A DNA stretch of 64,000 nucleotides from Martensiomyces pterosporus. Taxonomy: Eukaryota > Kickxellomycota > Kickxellomycetes > Kickxellales > Kickxellaceae. Below are positions 1-10,002 of this stretch, piece after piece. The notes under the pieces are model-generated. The model was not told the DNA's origin, ran no database searches, and saw only the letters and a list, made by a program, of their open reading frames with translations. The stretch spans positions 1-64,000 of the forward strand of contig MU603984.1 of NCBI GenBank assembly GCA_025201845.1, given 5' to 3'. A program made the translations under genes and the position numbers. Numbering within the stretch: position 1 is the first letter of the stretch; each line of letters starts with the position of its first letter.

Positions 1-904
1 CGCGAAGGCTCTCATTGGGACCTGCGCTCTCGGACACTGCCTTGCCTGCCTCCTTGAGGTCCTCCTCCATGATCGGCACCATGGCCAAGGCGAGTCTCAT
101 GTTGTACGCCTGTGCATACTCGTCTCTCCAGTTTCCCTGAAGCGCTATTGGTCCCGAGACGTTGCTTCGGGAGTGCCCCTCGAAGTGGGCACTCACCAAG
201 CGCTCGACTTCGTCTGCGCCCGTCTCAATAGTGACCAGGCCCGTCTCTGCGTCTGTATGCAGGACCCGGTCCAGTACTCCGTAGCGGCGTCCTCGACGGA
301 GGCTGTGCAGGACTGATCCTGGGTCGCTCTCAAACCGCTGGAAGCGGCGCTGCACTGCTTTGTTCATGTCGCGAAAATTTCTTCTCTCAGCCTCGGTGCG
401 CACCAGCTTTTGGAGCCGACGCACAGCATTGTTAGTCATCTGCTTGGCCTGCTTCATCCAGCTCTGCCGAGACGCACTTCCTTCTGCTACCAGCCTGTGT
501 GCTTTTTGCATCACCTGTTGGGGAACTCTGTCCGGGAGGAGGGTGTCTGCCTCTTGCATGAGCTTCATCCACTGGCATTGTTGGGCCTTCCCTTTATGAA
601 CCTTATGAGCCAACGGTTGACTGAAGCCTGAAAGTAGCAGGGCTACCCCTTTTTGTCGGGTGTCTGCCGGGTGAGTTGTTGCTCGCAGATGGAGCCGGTA
701 CTCGCGTCTGAACATGATATTCTTGTTCTTGATCTCCTCTGCTTGCCAGTGGGTTTCAGTGACCGCCAGTATGTCGGCTGCCATCCCCTGGCACACCTGT
801 CCTAGTGCGTCAATGTGGTGGGCGTGAATGATCCCATTCGCATTGACGCAGCCAATAATGCATGATGTAGGTTGCGGTGTGGCCCATCCCGGAGAGAGCG
901 ACAT
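1..904 (-). mobile_element. Truncated LINE (non-LTR retrotransposon) ORF2 fragment
   Basis: An uninterrupted minus-strand frame runs from an ATG at 904 (in-frame TGA just upstream) off the left edge, 301 codons. The first ~60 codons look like the start of an AP-endonuclease (EEP) domain: an N-containing strand (CIIGCVNANG) followed by ADILAVTETHW, which carries the metal-binding Glu. The frame then reaches KGVALLLSGF and passes straight into a basic helical segment (KLMQEADTLLPDRVP, RRLQKLVRTEAERR) like the endonuclease-RT linker of LINEs. The DxN and SDH motifs expected for a complete endonuclease are absent, so an internal deletion is inferred. The reverse transcriptase would lie beyond the window. 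LINE identity rests on motif recognition, not alignment. Confidence 0.6.
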
Positions 905-988
905 TGATTGTCACATGACCCATCCCGACCAGACCATCAACAGCCGCCAGCTGGATCTCACGCTGGAGGCACTCAGCTGGCACCACAG

Positions 989-1052
989 TGAAGGACCTCA
1001 AGAAAGCAGGCAAGGCAGTGTCCGAGAGCGCAGGTCCCAATGAGAGCCTTCG
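989..1052 (+). repeat. Inverted partial copy of the LINE fragment
   Basis: About 60 bp here match the reverse complement of bases 1-60 with two differences. The encoded peptide KAGKAVSESAGPNESLR appears in both, on opposite strands. The plus-strand frame stays open from here to about 1350 (KLDFTLAHWKV and a basic tail), probably more element-derived sequence. Because the left copy runs off the window, the full repeat length cannot be seen. The stretch 1350-1591 holds no gene; its end is pyrimidine-rich and is probably the COA6 promoter. Confidence 0.6.
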
Positions 1053-1591
1053 CGCGATGCGGAATGCCACGCGGGCACTGGCAAGGCGGGCATACAGACA
1101 CAAGCTGGACTTCACCCTAGCGCACTGGAAGGTCAGAAATGACCAACAGGTGGGCAAGGAGAGCTCAGCGATAGCACCAGCGGTCCGCCGGCGAAGAATG
1201 CGTCTGAAGCAGCCCCGAGAGAGAGCGCCACCAGACCTGGTCCCCCGGTGGCCAAGAACATGCAGGGGATACGAAAGAGAATTCGGCGTAAATGCGCACC
1301 GCATCGTGGTGGCACTTGGTACAGGCGGTTCCGTCTCATCGAGATGCTAATGCATGGCAATAGCCATATGGCGATGCGAAGGAAGCGCGTCTTTGAACCG
1401 CACCCCTCGTTCAATAGTTGAATCCCACAATTATAACCGCTCATACCAACTGACCCCACAAAGATGCAGTAAATCAGTTCTCTCTCTCTCCTTGCCTCTA
1501 TCTCCCCTCTCCATTCACTATCTGTATCCTATTTCGCTCTCAGTTCAGCTTCGGGATCTGCAGCATTTGCCGCTAGAAACAGCGATACACC

Positions 1592-1858
1592 ATGTCCAGT
1601 GACCCAGCCAACCCGCCAGTGCCTACGAGGAAGGAGCGCAAGCTGTGCCATGTGAAGCGGGACGAGTACTATGCATGCCTGGACAAGCACAACATCGACG
1701 ATCCAGCTGCTGCCGGCACCTTGTGCCAGGATCTGAGAAAGCTGATGTTTGAAAAGTGCCCCGAGTCATGGGCGTCGTACTTTGAGCAGCTCAGAGCGAT
1801 GGAGAAGCAGAAGGAGCGGGCGTACCAGAGGGCGAGCACCATGCGCAAGGTGCAATAA
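1592..1858 (+). CDS. COA6: Cytochrome c oxidase assembly factor 6 (COA6)
   Basis: An 88-residue intronless protein with the twin-cysteine CHCH pattern of COA6. The first pair is CX9C (C-HVKRDEYYA-C) and the second CX10C (C-QDLRKLMFEK-C), followed by the family's PESWASYFEQLR segment. COA6 is a small intermembrane-space protein that acts in copper delivery to the CuA site of cytochrome c oxidase subunit 2 and is imported through Mia40-dependent disulfide formation. The length matches the family. The ATG lies just after a CT-rich stretch. The 3' end is about 120 bp from the convergent LYS2 stop. COX12 is the main alternative, but CX9C/CX10C with SWxxYF favours COA6. Confidence 0.85.
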   Translation: MSSDPANPPVPTRKERKLCHVKRDEYYACLDKHNIDDPAAAGTLCQDLRKLMFEKCPESWASYFEQLRAMEKQKERAYQRASTMRKVQ

Positions 1859-1980
1859 AAAAGAAAGGCAGCCTTTAGAGACCTTCGTAGCCATTCTCCT
1901 GTGTATGAAATAGTCTGTGTCGCTCAATATAGACATGAAAAAGAAGAAACAGACACGAAGACACTAGGCTGAGAGGGAAA

Positions 1981-4900
1981 TCAGTTGTGGCTGGAGCGGG
2001 AAACAAGGCCGCGGATCTCAACGTCGAGCTCGGGCAGCTGGCACTCAGCGTCGCCAGCGGGCTGGCCAAGGAACCCAGCCTTGACGAGGTACGCCAAATA
2101 CAGGCCCATGAGGGACTTCATCTCGGCGCACTTGATCCCCGTGCCCTCGAGCAGCGCCTGCGTGTGGGTGTCATCGAGCTCGGCGCTCTTTGTCGAGGTC
2201 GGCAGGTCGTCCAGCACATAGTGCAGGAGGGGAAACAGCGCAGTGTCGTCGCTGGACAGCGTAAACTCCATCAGGTACGACCTCCACTGCATATACTCGA
2301 CATCCCTGACCTTGTACCCGTACTGGCGCAGCAGATCAAACAGGTCCTGGAACCGGAAGTGCTCGCGGTTGTACACATGATACACCACATGCGACAGCGC
2401 GCGGGGCTGCGATATGGCCTCGACAACGACGTGGGCGACATAGTCGACGGAGCACAGGTTGACCACGTTGCTCATCACAGGCGACTCGCCCAGCTCCACG
2501 CACCCCTTCACCAGGCGCCAGATAAAGTCGTCGGTGTTGGTGGCGCCCGTGTACGAGTGGCCTAGGACGTATCCGGGGCGCACGATGGTGACAGGGAACC
2601 CCTGCTCGCGCGCATGCATAAGGAGCTTCTCCGACACCCACTTGGACTGGCCGTAGCCCGTGCTCAGTCCGTACCGGCTGCCCTCCAGGTCGTCCGACTC
2701 GCGCACGCCGTTTCTGCGCGACGCGCCAAGCTCGACATAGTGCTCCGTGTCGAGGGCCGAGGTGCTCGAGACGAAGGTCATGGGCTTGGTGTGGTGCTCC
2801 TGCGCCAGCTTCAGGACCTCCAGAGTGCTGAGCACATTGGGGGCACGCAGCTTCTCGTACGGGTAGACCCAGTGGACGAGGGCGCCGTTGTGCACAATGG
2901 CATCGACCTTCTCCGCACACAGGGTCCAGTCCTCGTCGCTGAGGCCCAGGCGCGGCTGCGCAAGATCGCCAACGACTGCACGCACACGGCTTGACCAGCT
3001 GTCCTGCCAGACAAGGTTGGCCACGGCAGCCGCCTTGACGCGCTCCATCGCAGCCTCCTCGGTCCTGGCGCGCGTCAGGCAGAGCACCTGGCTGCGCGGG
3101 TGGCGGCGGAGCAGCTCGTCGAGGATAAATGCGCCGAGGAACCCAGTGGCTCCCGTGAGGAAGAAGGTGGGCGCGCCGTCGCTCTCCACAAGCGCAGGCG
3201 GATAGGCCATGTACCTGGTGCCCAGACTGGGGACCAGCGGGATGAGGGAGTCGAGGTCGGCCGCATAATCGAACGCTGCGCTGGCCTGCGTGGCTTCCTC
3301 CTCGGCCTTTGTCAGCACATCGTCGCCCAGCTGCAGCTCGCCCAGGAGGTTGTCCACAGCAGCCGCCATCAGACGCAACGTGGGGCACTTGAACACCAGG
3401 CCCAGGGGCGCGTCGACGGCAAACTCCTTGCGCACGCGGAACACCATTCGCGTGGCCAGGATCGAGTGGCCGCCGAGGTCGAAGAAGTTTGCATCCAGCT
3501 CAAGTGGCGTCTCGGCGGGCAGCTCCAGCAGATCAGCCCAGACGAGGCCAAGTGCGCGCTCGGTGCCCGACATGCCCTCCAGCTCGGCACGGCCAGCAGC
3601 AGCACCGCCTTCAGCCGGTGCAGGAGCGGCAGGACCCGAGCTGAACATGGGCGTATCGGGGAAGGGCAGGGCGGCCTTGTCGACCTTGCCGTTGGGCGTA
3701 AGAGGCAGCTTCTTCATGGGCACAAAGACAGCGGGCACGGCGTATGATGGGAGCTTCTGCTTCAGGTACTCGCGGATGTCCTTGATCAGCCCACGGCGGC
3801 CCGGGTCATCAGCGCGGCGCTGCTCCTCCTCGCTGGGCACAATGTAGGCCACAAGCGTCTTCTCCTCGTACTTGTCGCGCCTGACCAGAGTGACGTTGGC
3901 GCGGATTCTCGGGTGCTGCGAGAGCATGTTGTTGATCTCGCCGAGCTCAATGCGGAACCCACGGATCTTGACCTGGTCGTCGATGCGGCCGATGCACTCG
4001 ACATCGCCGTCAGGGCGGTAGCGGCCAAGGTCGCCGGTGCGGTACATGCGGTCGCGAGGGCCGTGGTAGAGCGGGGTTGCGCTGTCGGCATCGGTAGCCT
4101 GCGGGGGAGCGCCGAACCAGTTGGGGACAAACTTCTCAGCAGTAGCCTCGGGCAAACGCAGGTAGCCCTCGGCCAGCCCGCCGCTGCGCACGTAGATCTC
4201 GCCAACCTCGCCCACCGCGCACATGCCTCCGTTGCCATGGCGGTTGACAACGAGCAGCTGCACATCCTTCATTCCGCGGCCAGCCGGAATCACGTCCTTG
4301 GCGGTAGCCAAAAAGCTCGGGTTCTGCGAGTGGGGCGGGATCGGGCAGTACGACACAGCACGCTGAGTCTCGGTGGTTCCGTACATGTTGACGATGCGGC
4401 AGTTGTCCGCCAGGCTCTGCAGTCTGTGGCAGTCGCGCTTGGTGAGCAAGTCGCCGACGAAGAATGCGTTCTTCAGCGATGGGATCTGGCTTGTCGCATT
4501 GGCCGACAGGAGCTGGCCCATGGCCGGAGTCAAGTGGGTGATGGACACCTCGTGGTCGCGCATCCACTGCGCTAGCTGGCCCGGAATGCCAATGTCCTCG
4601 CTCGTTGGGATGTGCAGCTCGGCGCCAAAGAACACGGGCGTAAAGACGTCGCGCTGGATCGGATCGTGGGCGATTCCAGAGAGCATCGTGAACCGGTCGT
4701 CTGCGCCAATGCCAAACTCGGCCGACATCCAGGGATAAAAGTGCGTGAGCGAGAAGTGGCGGCCGCGCACGCCCTTGGGAATACCTGTGCTGCCGCTGGT
4801 GAATGACAGCGTGCCGATAGAGTCATGTCCGACCTCGACAATGTCCTCGCTGACGTCGGATGAGGAGTCGACGGCCTGGGTAGCCGCCGCCACAGCATTG

Positions 4901-6339
4901 GTAGCACTCGTGTCGCTCTCGCCGCGCAGCTCACCGTCGTCCAGGAGCTCCAGCGCAGGGACCGTGCACACAACGTCGAGCTCGTTGGCCACGTAGTCCT
5001 GGACCTCCTGAGGCAGCTCGCCTGCATGTCTTAGCACAACAAGGCCGCGGGGCTTGGCCACAGACAGGTAGATGTTTTGTCTTGCGGCAGGATACGCGGG
5101 ATCGACAACGCTGTACGTGGCGCCGGCCATCAGAACACCAAGAATCGCCACGACTAGGTCGACGCCACGGTACGCATACACGATGACCACGTCCTCGCGC
5201 TGGATGCCGCCATTTCGCAGGGTGCGGCTGAGAATGCGAGCAGCTCTGAGGATCTGGCTGTACGTAAACGATCTAGTGGCCATTGTGTCCTTTCCGGGTC
5301 TTGCGGCGTCGGGCCTCAGGATGCTCTCAACGACGAATCTCTTATCGGGGTGGCTCTGTGCGTTGCGGGCAAAGATCGATGTGATGCTTCCAGGGAACTC
5401 GGACCAATTCAGGTCAGCGCGCGGGTTGGGGACCGCCTGGAGGTCAAGGCTCGAGGCAATGTTCATGTTGCCAACCTGGTGCTCCGAGAGCAGCTCGTGG
5501 CCAGACTGCACGCGTGCCAAAGTGTCTGCGGCTGCAGCGAGCACCATCTGGAGCTGCGACACCATGTGGGCGATGCGCTGCGCAGTGAACAGGAACTGGT
5601 TGTAGGAGATCTGGAGCTCGATGGTCGGGTGGAGCTGGCGCAGCGAGGCCGTGGACTTTTGACGCACAAACACAGTGAAGTCAGTGGCCGAGGTGGTGGT
5701 CTGTCTGAGCGTGCTGTCGTCGGCATCGGCTTGGTTGAAGAATCTCACGCGGAAGAGCGACGGCGCGGCGTTGGCATCCGCGTCGCTCTCGGTCTTTTGT
5801 GCCTTGTCGCTTGCCGTGGCTGCCACATAAGCAGACATCAAGGCGCTGAAGGGCACCTCGTCGGCGGCTGCCTCGCGGGACACACGCTGCGTGGTGCGCA
5901 GAACATCAATGAAGGAGTCCGTGGGCTTGACATCTAACCGGAGAACCAGCGGGTTGGACGACTCGCTGGAGCTGCTCACGACAATGTCCTCTTCGGCAGT
6001 GTACCTGTGCAGGAGGACAGAGAAGGCGGCCAGGAGAACGGTGAAGGGACTGGCTGTGGGATCGGCTGCGCCGCTGCCGTTTCTATTGCTGCTGCCATCG
6101 TCGGGCCCCTGCTGCAGCGACAGAGAGAGCTGGAGGACTGCGAGGCTGGTCTGGGGCGTAAGCTCGAATGTCTCCACGGCCTCAACCACCTTGAGGGGGA
6201 TCGGGCGTGGGTAGTCGGTCGGGAGCTGCAGCTCGGTCGGGCTACGCAGGCGCTCCTGCCACCGCGCCAAACGGTCGTTGAGGTCGGCGATGTTTGCCAT
6301 CGATGGGGCTGGTGTAGCGAGTGTCGTCGGAGCCATCAT
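1981..6339 (-). CDS. LYS2: L-2-aminoadipate reductase (alpha-aminoadipate reductase)
   Basis: Multidomain enzyme of the fungal alpha-aminoadipate lysine pathway; it adenylates, thioesterifies and NADPH-reduces 2-aminoadipate to the semialdehyde. From the chosen start it is 1452 residues (yeast Lys2 is about 1390). Seen in order: N-terminal region; adenylation domain with LSFTSGSTGIPKG near residue 515 and later YRTGDLGRY; peptidyl-carrier domain with FFDLGGHSILATRM near 955, whose Ser takes the phosphopantetheine; and a thioester-reductase domain with FFLTGATGFLGAF near 1060 and the YGQSKWVSEKLL active site near 1230. The frame stays open upstream to 6864, but that extension is low-complexity and overlaps promoter-like sequence, so the Met-Met at 6339/6336 is preferred. 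The carrier Ser would be activated by a LYS5-type transferase encoded elsewhere. Confidence 0.96.
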   Translation of the reverse strand: MMAPTTLATPAPSMANIADLNDRLARWQERLRSPTELQLPTDYPRPIPLKVVEAVETFELTPQTSLAVLQLSLSLQQGPDDGSSNRNGSGAADPTASPFTVLLAAFSVLLHRYTAEEDIVVSSSSESSNPLVLRLDVKPTDSFIDVLRTTQRVSREAAADEVPFSALMSAYVAATASDKAQKTESDADANAAPSLFRVRFFNQADADDSTLRQTTTSATDFTVFVRQKSTASLRQLHPTIELQISYNQFLFTAQRIAHMVSQLQMVLAAAADTLARVQSGHELLSEHQVGNMNIASSLDLQAVPNPRADLNWSEFPGSITSIFARNAQSHPDKRFVVESILRPDAARPGKDTMATRSFTYSQILRAARILSRTLRNGGIQREDVVIVYAYRGVDLVVAILGVLMAGATYSVVDPAYPAARQNIYLSVAKPRGLVVLRHAGELPQEVQDYVANELDVVCTVPALELLDDGELRGESDTSATNAVAAATQAVDSSSDVSEDIVEVGHDSIGTLSFTSGSTGIPKGVRGRHFSLTHFYPWMSAEFGIGADDRFTMLSGIAHDPIQRDVFTPVFFGAELHIPTSEDIGIPGQLAQWMRDHEVSITHLTPAMGQLLSANATSQIPSLKNAFFVGDLLTKRDCHRLQSLADNCRIVNMYGTTETQRAVSYCPIPPHSQNPSFLATAKDVIPAGRGMKDVQLLVVNRHGNGGMCAVGEVGEIYVRSGGLAEGYLRLPEATAEKFVPNWFGAPPQATDADSATPLYHGPRDRMYRTGDLGRYRPDGDVECIGRIDDQVKIRGFRIELGEINNMLSQHPRIRANVTLVRRDKYEEKTLVAYIVPSEEEQRRADDPGRRGLIKDIREYLKQKLPSYAVPAVFVPMKKLPLTPNGKVDKAALPFPDTPMFSSGPAAPAPAEGGAAAGRAELEGMSGTERALGLVWADLLELPAETPLELDANFFDLGGHSILATRMVFRVRKEFAVDAPLGLVFKCPTLRLMAAAVDNLLGELQLGDDVLTKAEEEATQASAAFDYAADLDSLIPLVPSLGTRYMAYPPALVESDGAPTFFLTGATGFLGAFILDELLRRHPRSQVLCLTRARTEEAAMERVKAAAVANLVWQDSWSSRVRAVVGDLAQPRLGLSDEDWTLCAEKVDAIVHNGALVHWVYPYEKLRAPNVLSTLEVLKLAQEHHTKPMTFVSSTSALDTEHYVELGASRRNGVRESDDLEGSRYGLSTGYGQSKWVSEKLLMHAREQGFPVTIVRPGYVLGHSYTGATNTDDFIWRLVKGCVELGESPVMSNVVNLCSVDYVAHVVVEAISQPRALSHVVYHVYNREHFRFQDLFDLLRQYGYKVRDVEYMQWRSYLMEFTLSSDDTALFPLLHYVLDDLPTSTKSAELDDTHTQALLEGTGIKCAEMKSLMGLYLAYLVKAGFLGQPAGDAECQLPELDVEIRGLVSRSSHN

Positions 6340-6718
6340 CGCGTACTCTTTCTTTTGTGCAATATTTCTTTTGGTATTCTGCGAGCAAAGCAAAACAGAC
6401 TGTATGCGAAGAGAGTAAAGAGGGGGCAGTGTGTGGGTGAAGGAGTGGGCTGGATACCCTGCACCCACCGCCCGCTCTCTTATGTTGGTAGTGGTCACAG
6501 CGCGCGAATGCCATGGACCCAGAGCTCGTCGTTTGCTGCATGGGGGCTGCTGAAACTCCACCCCTCTTCCGGCACATTTGCGCCCAGCGAAAAATGAAAA
6601 TGACGCACCATCTCCCGCTGCAGCAGAATGGGTTATTTTTCGCACCAACATGCTTTGTAGCCGGTGCTGGCGGTATGGGCAGGCCAGTAAATAAACGTAT
6701 CCTTGGGCGTAGATGGAA

Positions 6719-6798
6719 TGAGTCACATCGCCACCTTCGCCATCTTCACACCCACTACCAGATTCTGGTGGGGAATTGGCGATCCCGTGTAGTGACTC
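6719..6798. promoter_or_regulatory. Gcn4/CPC1-type bZIP sites in the LYS2 promoter
   Basis: TGAGTCA at 6719-6725 is a perfect Gcn4/AP-1 half-site pair, and TGACTC at 6793-6798 is a second, imperfect one. They lie about 380 and 455 bp upstream of the LYS2 ATG. General amino-acid control of lysine genes by Gcn4-type factors is established in other fungi; its action here is inferred. The rest of 6340-6944 shows no gene. Confidence 0.5.
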
Positions 6799-6944
6799 GC
6801 ATTTTCCTGCTCGCGCAGATGCCCCGCCTACACAGGGAGGACTGCACACAATCCAGCCGGCCACTGCCTACGGCCTAACGCACACCAGCACAATGGGGGG
6901 GGGGCTGCAGAGAAAGAAGGGGGTTCACACCAAGCAGTACGGCA

Positions 6945-7331
6945 TTAAAACTTGAAATACGAGGTGAGGAATCGTGTCCACACGGAAAAGGTAAGTCGGC
7001 GGCCCATGTAGCGGCACACCAGGGGGAGCAAAAAGCCAACGAACGTCGTGTACAGCACTTTCTTTGCGTCCTCCCACTCGGCGTCTGCATCAAACGACTC
7101 GCTGGAGAACGTCGATCGGGTATCGTCCGTTGTAGTGCCGCTAGACGTCGGACTAGTCGTGCCTGACGACAGCTCGGTGTCTGTAAAATTGTACCCACGG
7201 AGGCCGCGGTATGTAAGCGGGTGCGATCCCAGTGTTGCGGTGCTTGCGGTGCTCGACGACATGTCCCCAGACCGCCCGAGCACCCGGAACACGTCCTCCT
7301 GGAAGTAGCCGTCTCTATCGCGGTAATCCAT
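6945..7331 (-). CDS. MIM2: Mim2-like mitochondrial outer-membrane import protein
   Basis: A 128-residue protein when started at the MDYRDRDGYF methionine. Residues 1-85 are Ser/Thr-rich and acidic. The C-terminal 45 residues contain EWEDAKKVLYTTFVGFLLP, one hydrophobic segment, then RYMGRRLTFSVWTRFL. The EW..., LLP and GRR...W.RF pattern resembles fungal Mim2, which with Mim1 forms the MIM complex that inserts helical proteins into the mitochondrial outer membrane. The open frame extends 48 codons upstream, but that part is unlike the family. Identification is from a short signature remembered for the family, so moderate certainty; any single-span outer-membrane protein is the alternative. 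Confidence 0.55.
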   Translation of the reverse strand: MDYRDRDGYFQEDVFRVLGRSGDMSSSTASTATLGSHPLTYRGLRGYNFTDTELSSGTTSPTSSGTTTDDTRSTFSSESFDADAEWEDAKKVLYTTFVGFLLPLVCRYMGRRLTFSVWTRFLTSYFKF

Positions 7332-7563
7332 CTGCGGCTCTCGTTGTTTTGCGTGCTGAGAACAGTGGCGACTAGGCTGTGAAGAGCGCAGGCTGTGGGA
7401 ATCAAGATGGAATGCGCGCGCCTGGGCTGACCCAGACAATATGCGCACCTGCACTTTGCAAGATTTGGCAAGCATCTGGATTTATGGCTTTGCACACAAG
7501 ACAGGCAAGGTCAGGCCCAAAAATAAACTAGCAGCACCGATAAGATGGCGCTGGGTGTGTCCG

Positions 7564-8115
7564 CTACGAACGAGCCTTGAACGAGCTCGACAGCCGCTTG
7601 AACAGCCCACCCTTCTTGTCCTCGCCAGCGACGCTGCTGGTCTCGCCGACCTCCGCCTGCTCCTTGGTCTTGAACCCGCCGTTTGCCTGCTCGCTCGCCG
7701 CATCCTGGGCCATGCCGCCGGCATTCATAAACGCAGACAGCTCAGCAGACGAGAAGCTGATCCCCTCTTCCTTCAGCACCTGCTGCACTTCCACGAACTT
7801 CTTTTTGATGTCCGGATCGCTCATCATCTGCATCAGCTTCATGAACGACGGGGGCCTTGGGTTCGATGGGTCCACGAACCCCTTGCTCTGCATGGTCTGC
7901 ATTGCGCCGATCATAGCCGACATCACTCGCGGGTTGCTCTGGATCTTGCGCAAAGTGGGGTTGTTACTGTCGAACCCGGGAATCGACTGCACAAGCCGGG
8001 TCTGGTGCAAGCACCGCGTGGTGTTCTGCCGGACCAACAATGCGCAGGCGCGGTGCCTGGGTGTGCTGACAGTGCGCAGAGATGCGCTTGATGCGCCTAG
8101 AACGGACCGAAGCAT
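7564..8115 (-). CDS. Putative mitochondrial STI1/DP-repeat protein
   Basis: 183 residues from the MLRSVLGASSASL methionine, chosen because it begins a Ser/Arg-rich, acid-poor stretch typical of a mitochondrial presequence (residues 1-45). The middle has two helical units, NPTLRKIQSNPRVMSAMIGA and PPSFMKLMQMMSDPDIKKKF, built like STI1/DP-type repeats (NPxL, dP, Met-rich helices) that bind hydrophobic segments in cochaperones. The C-terminus is basic (GGLFKRLSSSFKARS). I do not recognise a named orthologue. Role in mitochondrial protein handling is inference from the presequence and repeat style. The frame is open upstream to 8346, but that region lacks family-like sequence. Confidence 0.5.
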   Translation of the reverse strand: MLRSVLGASSASLRTVSTPRHRACALLVRQNTTRCLHQTRLVQSIPGFDSNNPTLRKIQSNPRVMSAMIGAMQTMQSKGFVDPSNPRPPSFMKLMQMMSDPDIKKKFVEVQQVLKEEGISFSSAELSAFMNAGGMAQDAASEQANGGFKTKEQAEVGETSSVAGEDKKGGLFKRLSSSFKARS

Positions 8116-8363
8116 TTGTGGAAAGCGCCGATTGCAAAGACGTGCAGATTTCAAATTAGCGTAAGCAAAGAAGCAATGCAAAGGGGCGGGAGAGCCAAGG
8201 GAAGCCGAGGGAAAACACCTGCAGCTTTGTGCACAAAGGGGGTTTATTTTTACTGGCGCTTGCAAGTGAACAAGAGAAAAGGACAGAATAGAATGCTGTG
8301 GGGGAAAAAGAAAAGCAGTTGGACGGGAGAGGAGCCGCTTGCTCAAAGGAGCATGGCGCGCTC

Positions 8364-9674
8364 CTACCTCCTGCCGCGCGAGATTGAGCGGCTGCGCGAG
8401 TACCTTCCACCCCGCGATCGGCCGAACCTCGGCAAGGGAGAGCGGCTGTAGTACCTCGACCCGCCCCCGCGGCGGCGGCCATAGGGCGACCGCGATCTGA
8501 CAGGCGAGCGTCTATCGCGCGACAGGCGCCTGCCACGGTATGGCGACGGCGAGCGCGCGTACCTATCCCCGCCCCTGCCTGCAAGCCTGCGTGGCGGCGA
8601 CCTTTTCCGGTCCATGCGCCTACCTCTCTCGCCGCGACCATTGCGGCCACGGCGGCTCTTCTGCCCGCTGCCGCCGCCCACTCCGCCGCCCACTCCGCCG
8701 CTTCCATCCTTGTCCAGCTTCACCTCGATAGTGGCATTATCGACCATGGCGCCGTTCATGTACTCGTAGGCCTTTTGCGCATCCTCCAGCTGCTCGAATT
8801 CCACAAACCCAGTGACCTTAGACCGCCTCTTGTTCCTGCTTCTGAACTTCCCACTGCTCCTGGAAAAATATGCGCGCGTCACCTTGCCATAGGTCCCAAA
8901 GATCTCGCGCAGATGCTCCTGGTTGACATTCTTCGTGAGCTTGAAAACAACAAGGATAGGCAGGCCCCTCCGCTCGCTCTCCAGCGGAGGTGGGGGACTA
9001 CGGTCGCGGCTGAGGCTGGGACTGCGCGAGAACCGCCCACGACGCGGTCTGCTGCGTCTGGGACTGCGCGAGTACGAGCGATTGCGAGCAGGACTGCGGC
9101 TGAAGCTCCTACTGCGACTGCGGCTGCGACTGAAGCTCCTGGTGGGGCTGCGACTGTAACGGGCGCGACCTCTGCTGAAACTGCGATCGCGACTAGGGCT
9201 TCTGCTGTAGCTCCTGCTCCTGCTGAGGCTGCGACTGCGGCTACGGCTACGGCTATCGTAACTGGGCCTGCGCTGCCTGCCACCGCGGCCATTGTAGTTG
9301 CCGTAGCGACCCCGTGCCTCTGGCGAGCGCGGGCGACTGTCATTTAGTGGCGGCGCCGTGTACTCCTCGCTGTGATGATAGGCACGCTCTCTGGGCGCCG
9401 GCGAGCGAGTGGGCGAGCGAGTGGGCGAGCGACTGTAAGAGCGCGAACGCGAACGCGAGACAGAGCGAGAAACAGAGCGAGAGAAAGAGCGGGAGCGAGA
9501 ACGAGAACGAGAACGAGAACGAGAGCGGGAGCGGGAAGGTGAGTGCGAGAATGAACGAGACGGGGAGCGCATGTTGCTGTCGCCTCCCTGGCCGTGCTCT
9601 GGCGACATGTTGCCGCCCCTGTCTTCTCTGGGACTCAGGTTGTCGGTATTAGGCCTACTTTTGTGGTTGTCCAT
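8364..9674 (-). CDS. SR-rich RNA-binding protein, RNPS1-like
   Basis: 436 residues started at MDNHKSRPNTDNL. The first ~230 residues are an extended RS domain of RSRSRS, SRSF and RSPTRS runs. A single RRM follows at about 238-318 (LPILVVFKLTKNVNQEHL, then KVTGFVEFEQLEDAQKAYEY as RNP1). The C-terminus is Gly/Arg-rich and again RS-rich. Layout (RS, one RRM, RS/P/R tail) resembles RNPS1, a peripheral exon-junction-complex and splicing factor, but other single-RRM SR proteins are possible. The RS tract is encoded by imperfect hexanucleotide arrays (notably 9400-9540), likely length-polymorphic. No intron seen. The 328 bp to the next gene (9675-10002) holds nothing clear. Confidence 0.7.
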   Translation of the reverse strand: MDNHKSRPNTDNLSPREDRGGNMSPEHGQGGDSNMRSPSRSFSHSPSRSRSRSRSRSRSRSRSFSRSVSRSVSRSRSRSYSRSPTRSPTRSPAPRERAYHHSEEYTAPPLNDSRPRSPEARGRYGNYNGRGGRQRRPSYDSRSRSRSRSLSRSRSYSRSPSRDRSFSRGRARYSRSPTRSFSRSRSRSRSFSRSPARNRSYSRSPRRSRPRRGRFSRSPSLSRDRSPPPPLESERRGLPILVVFKLTKNVNQEHLREIFGTYGKVTRAYFSRSSGKFRSRNKRRSKVTGFVEFEQLEDAQKAYEYMNGAMVDNATIEVKLDKDGSGGVGGGVGGGSGQKSRRGRNGRGERGRRMDRKRSPPRRLAGRGGDRYARSPSPYRGRRLSRDRRSPVRSRSPYGRRRGGGSRYYSRSPLPRFGRSRGGRYSRSRSISRGRR

Positions 9675-10002
9675 TTCCAGGTACGCACGGGTATTTAGCA
9701 CAAAGAATTAGTTTGAATGCGGCTTTTTGAAGGACTAGCTGATCTGGCTGCTGCTTCTGTGTGAGCAATGCCGGCCGCTTACATTTAGATGTAGATATGA
9801 TTTGCGTTGACAAAGCAGAGAGGCGAGAGGCAACACGAACTCCAGCAATGCCACAAAACACAGGATGCGGCCAGTGCTGTTTATTGTCGCCTTCGACGCT
9901 TGGCGGCGCCTAACACGCGTCAGGCCCAGAAAAAATGGGAAACCTCGCCAATACAGTCACTTACAAGCGGCGATTTAATCTGGTATTAACATAAATTACG
10001 AT

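Noticed and set aside
1987..2565. Plus-strand open frame over the LYS2 reductase domain
   Set aside because: Opposite-strand shadow of GC-rich LYS2 codons; no independent motif.
6340..6864. 175-codon N-terminal extension of LYS2
   Set aside because: Unlike any Lys2; carries promoter-like bZIP sites; internal Met-Met fits family length.
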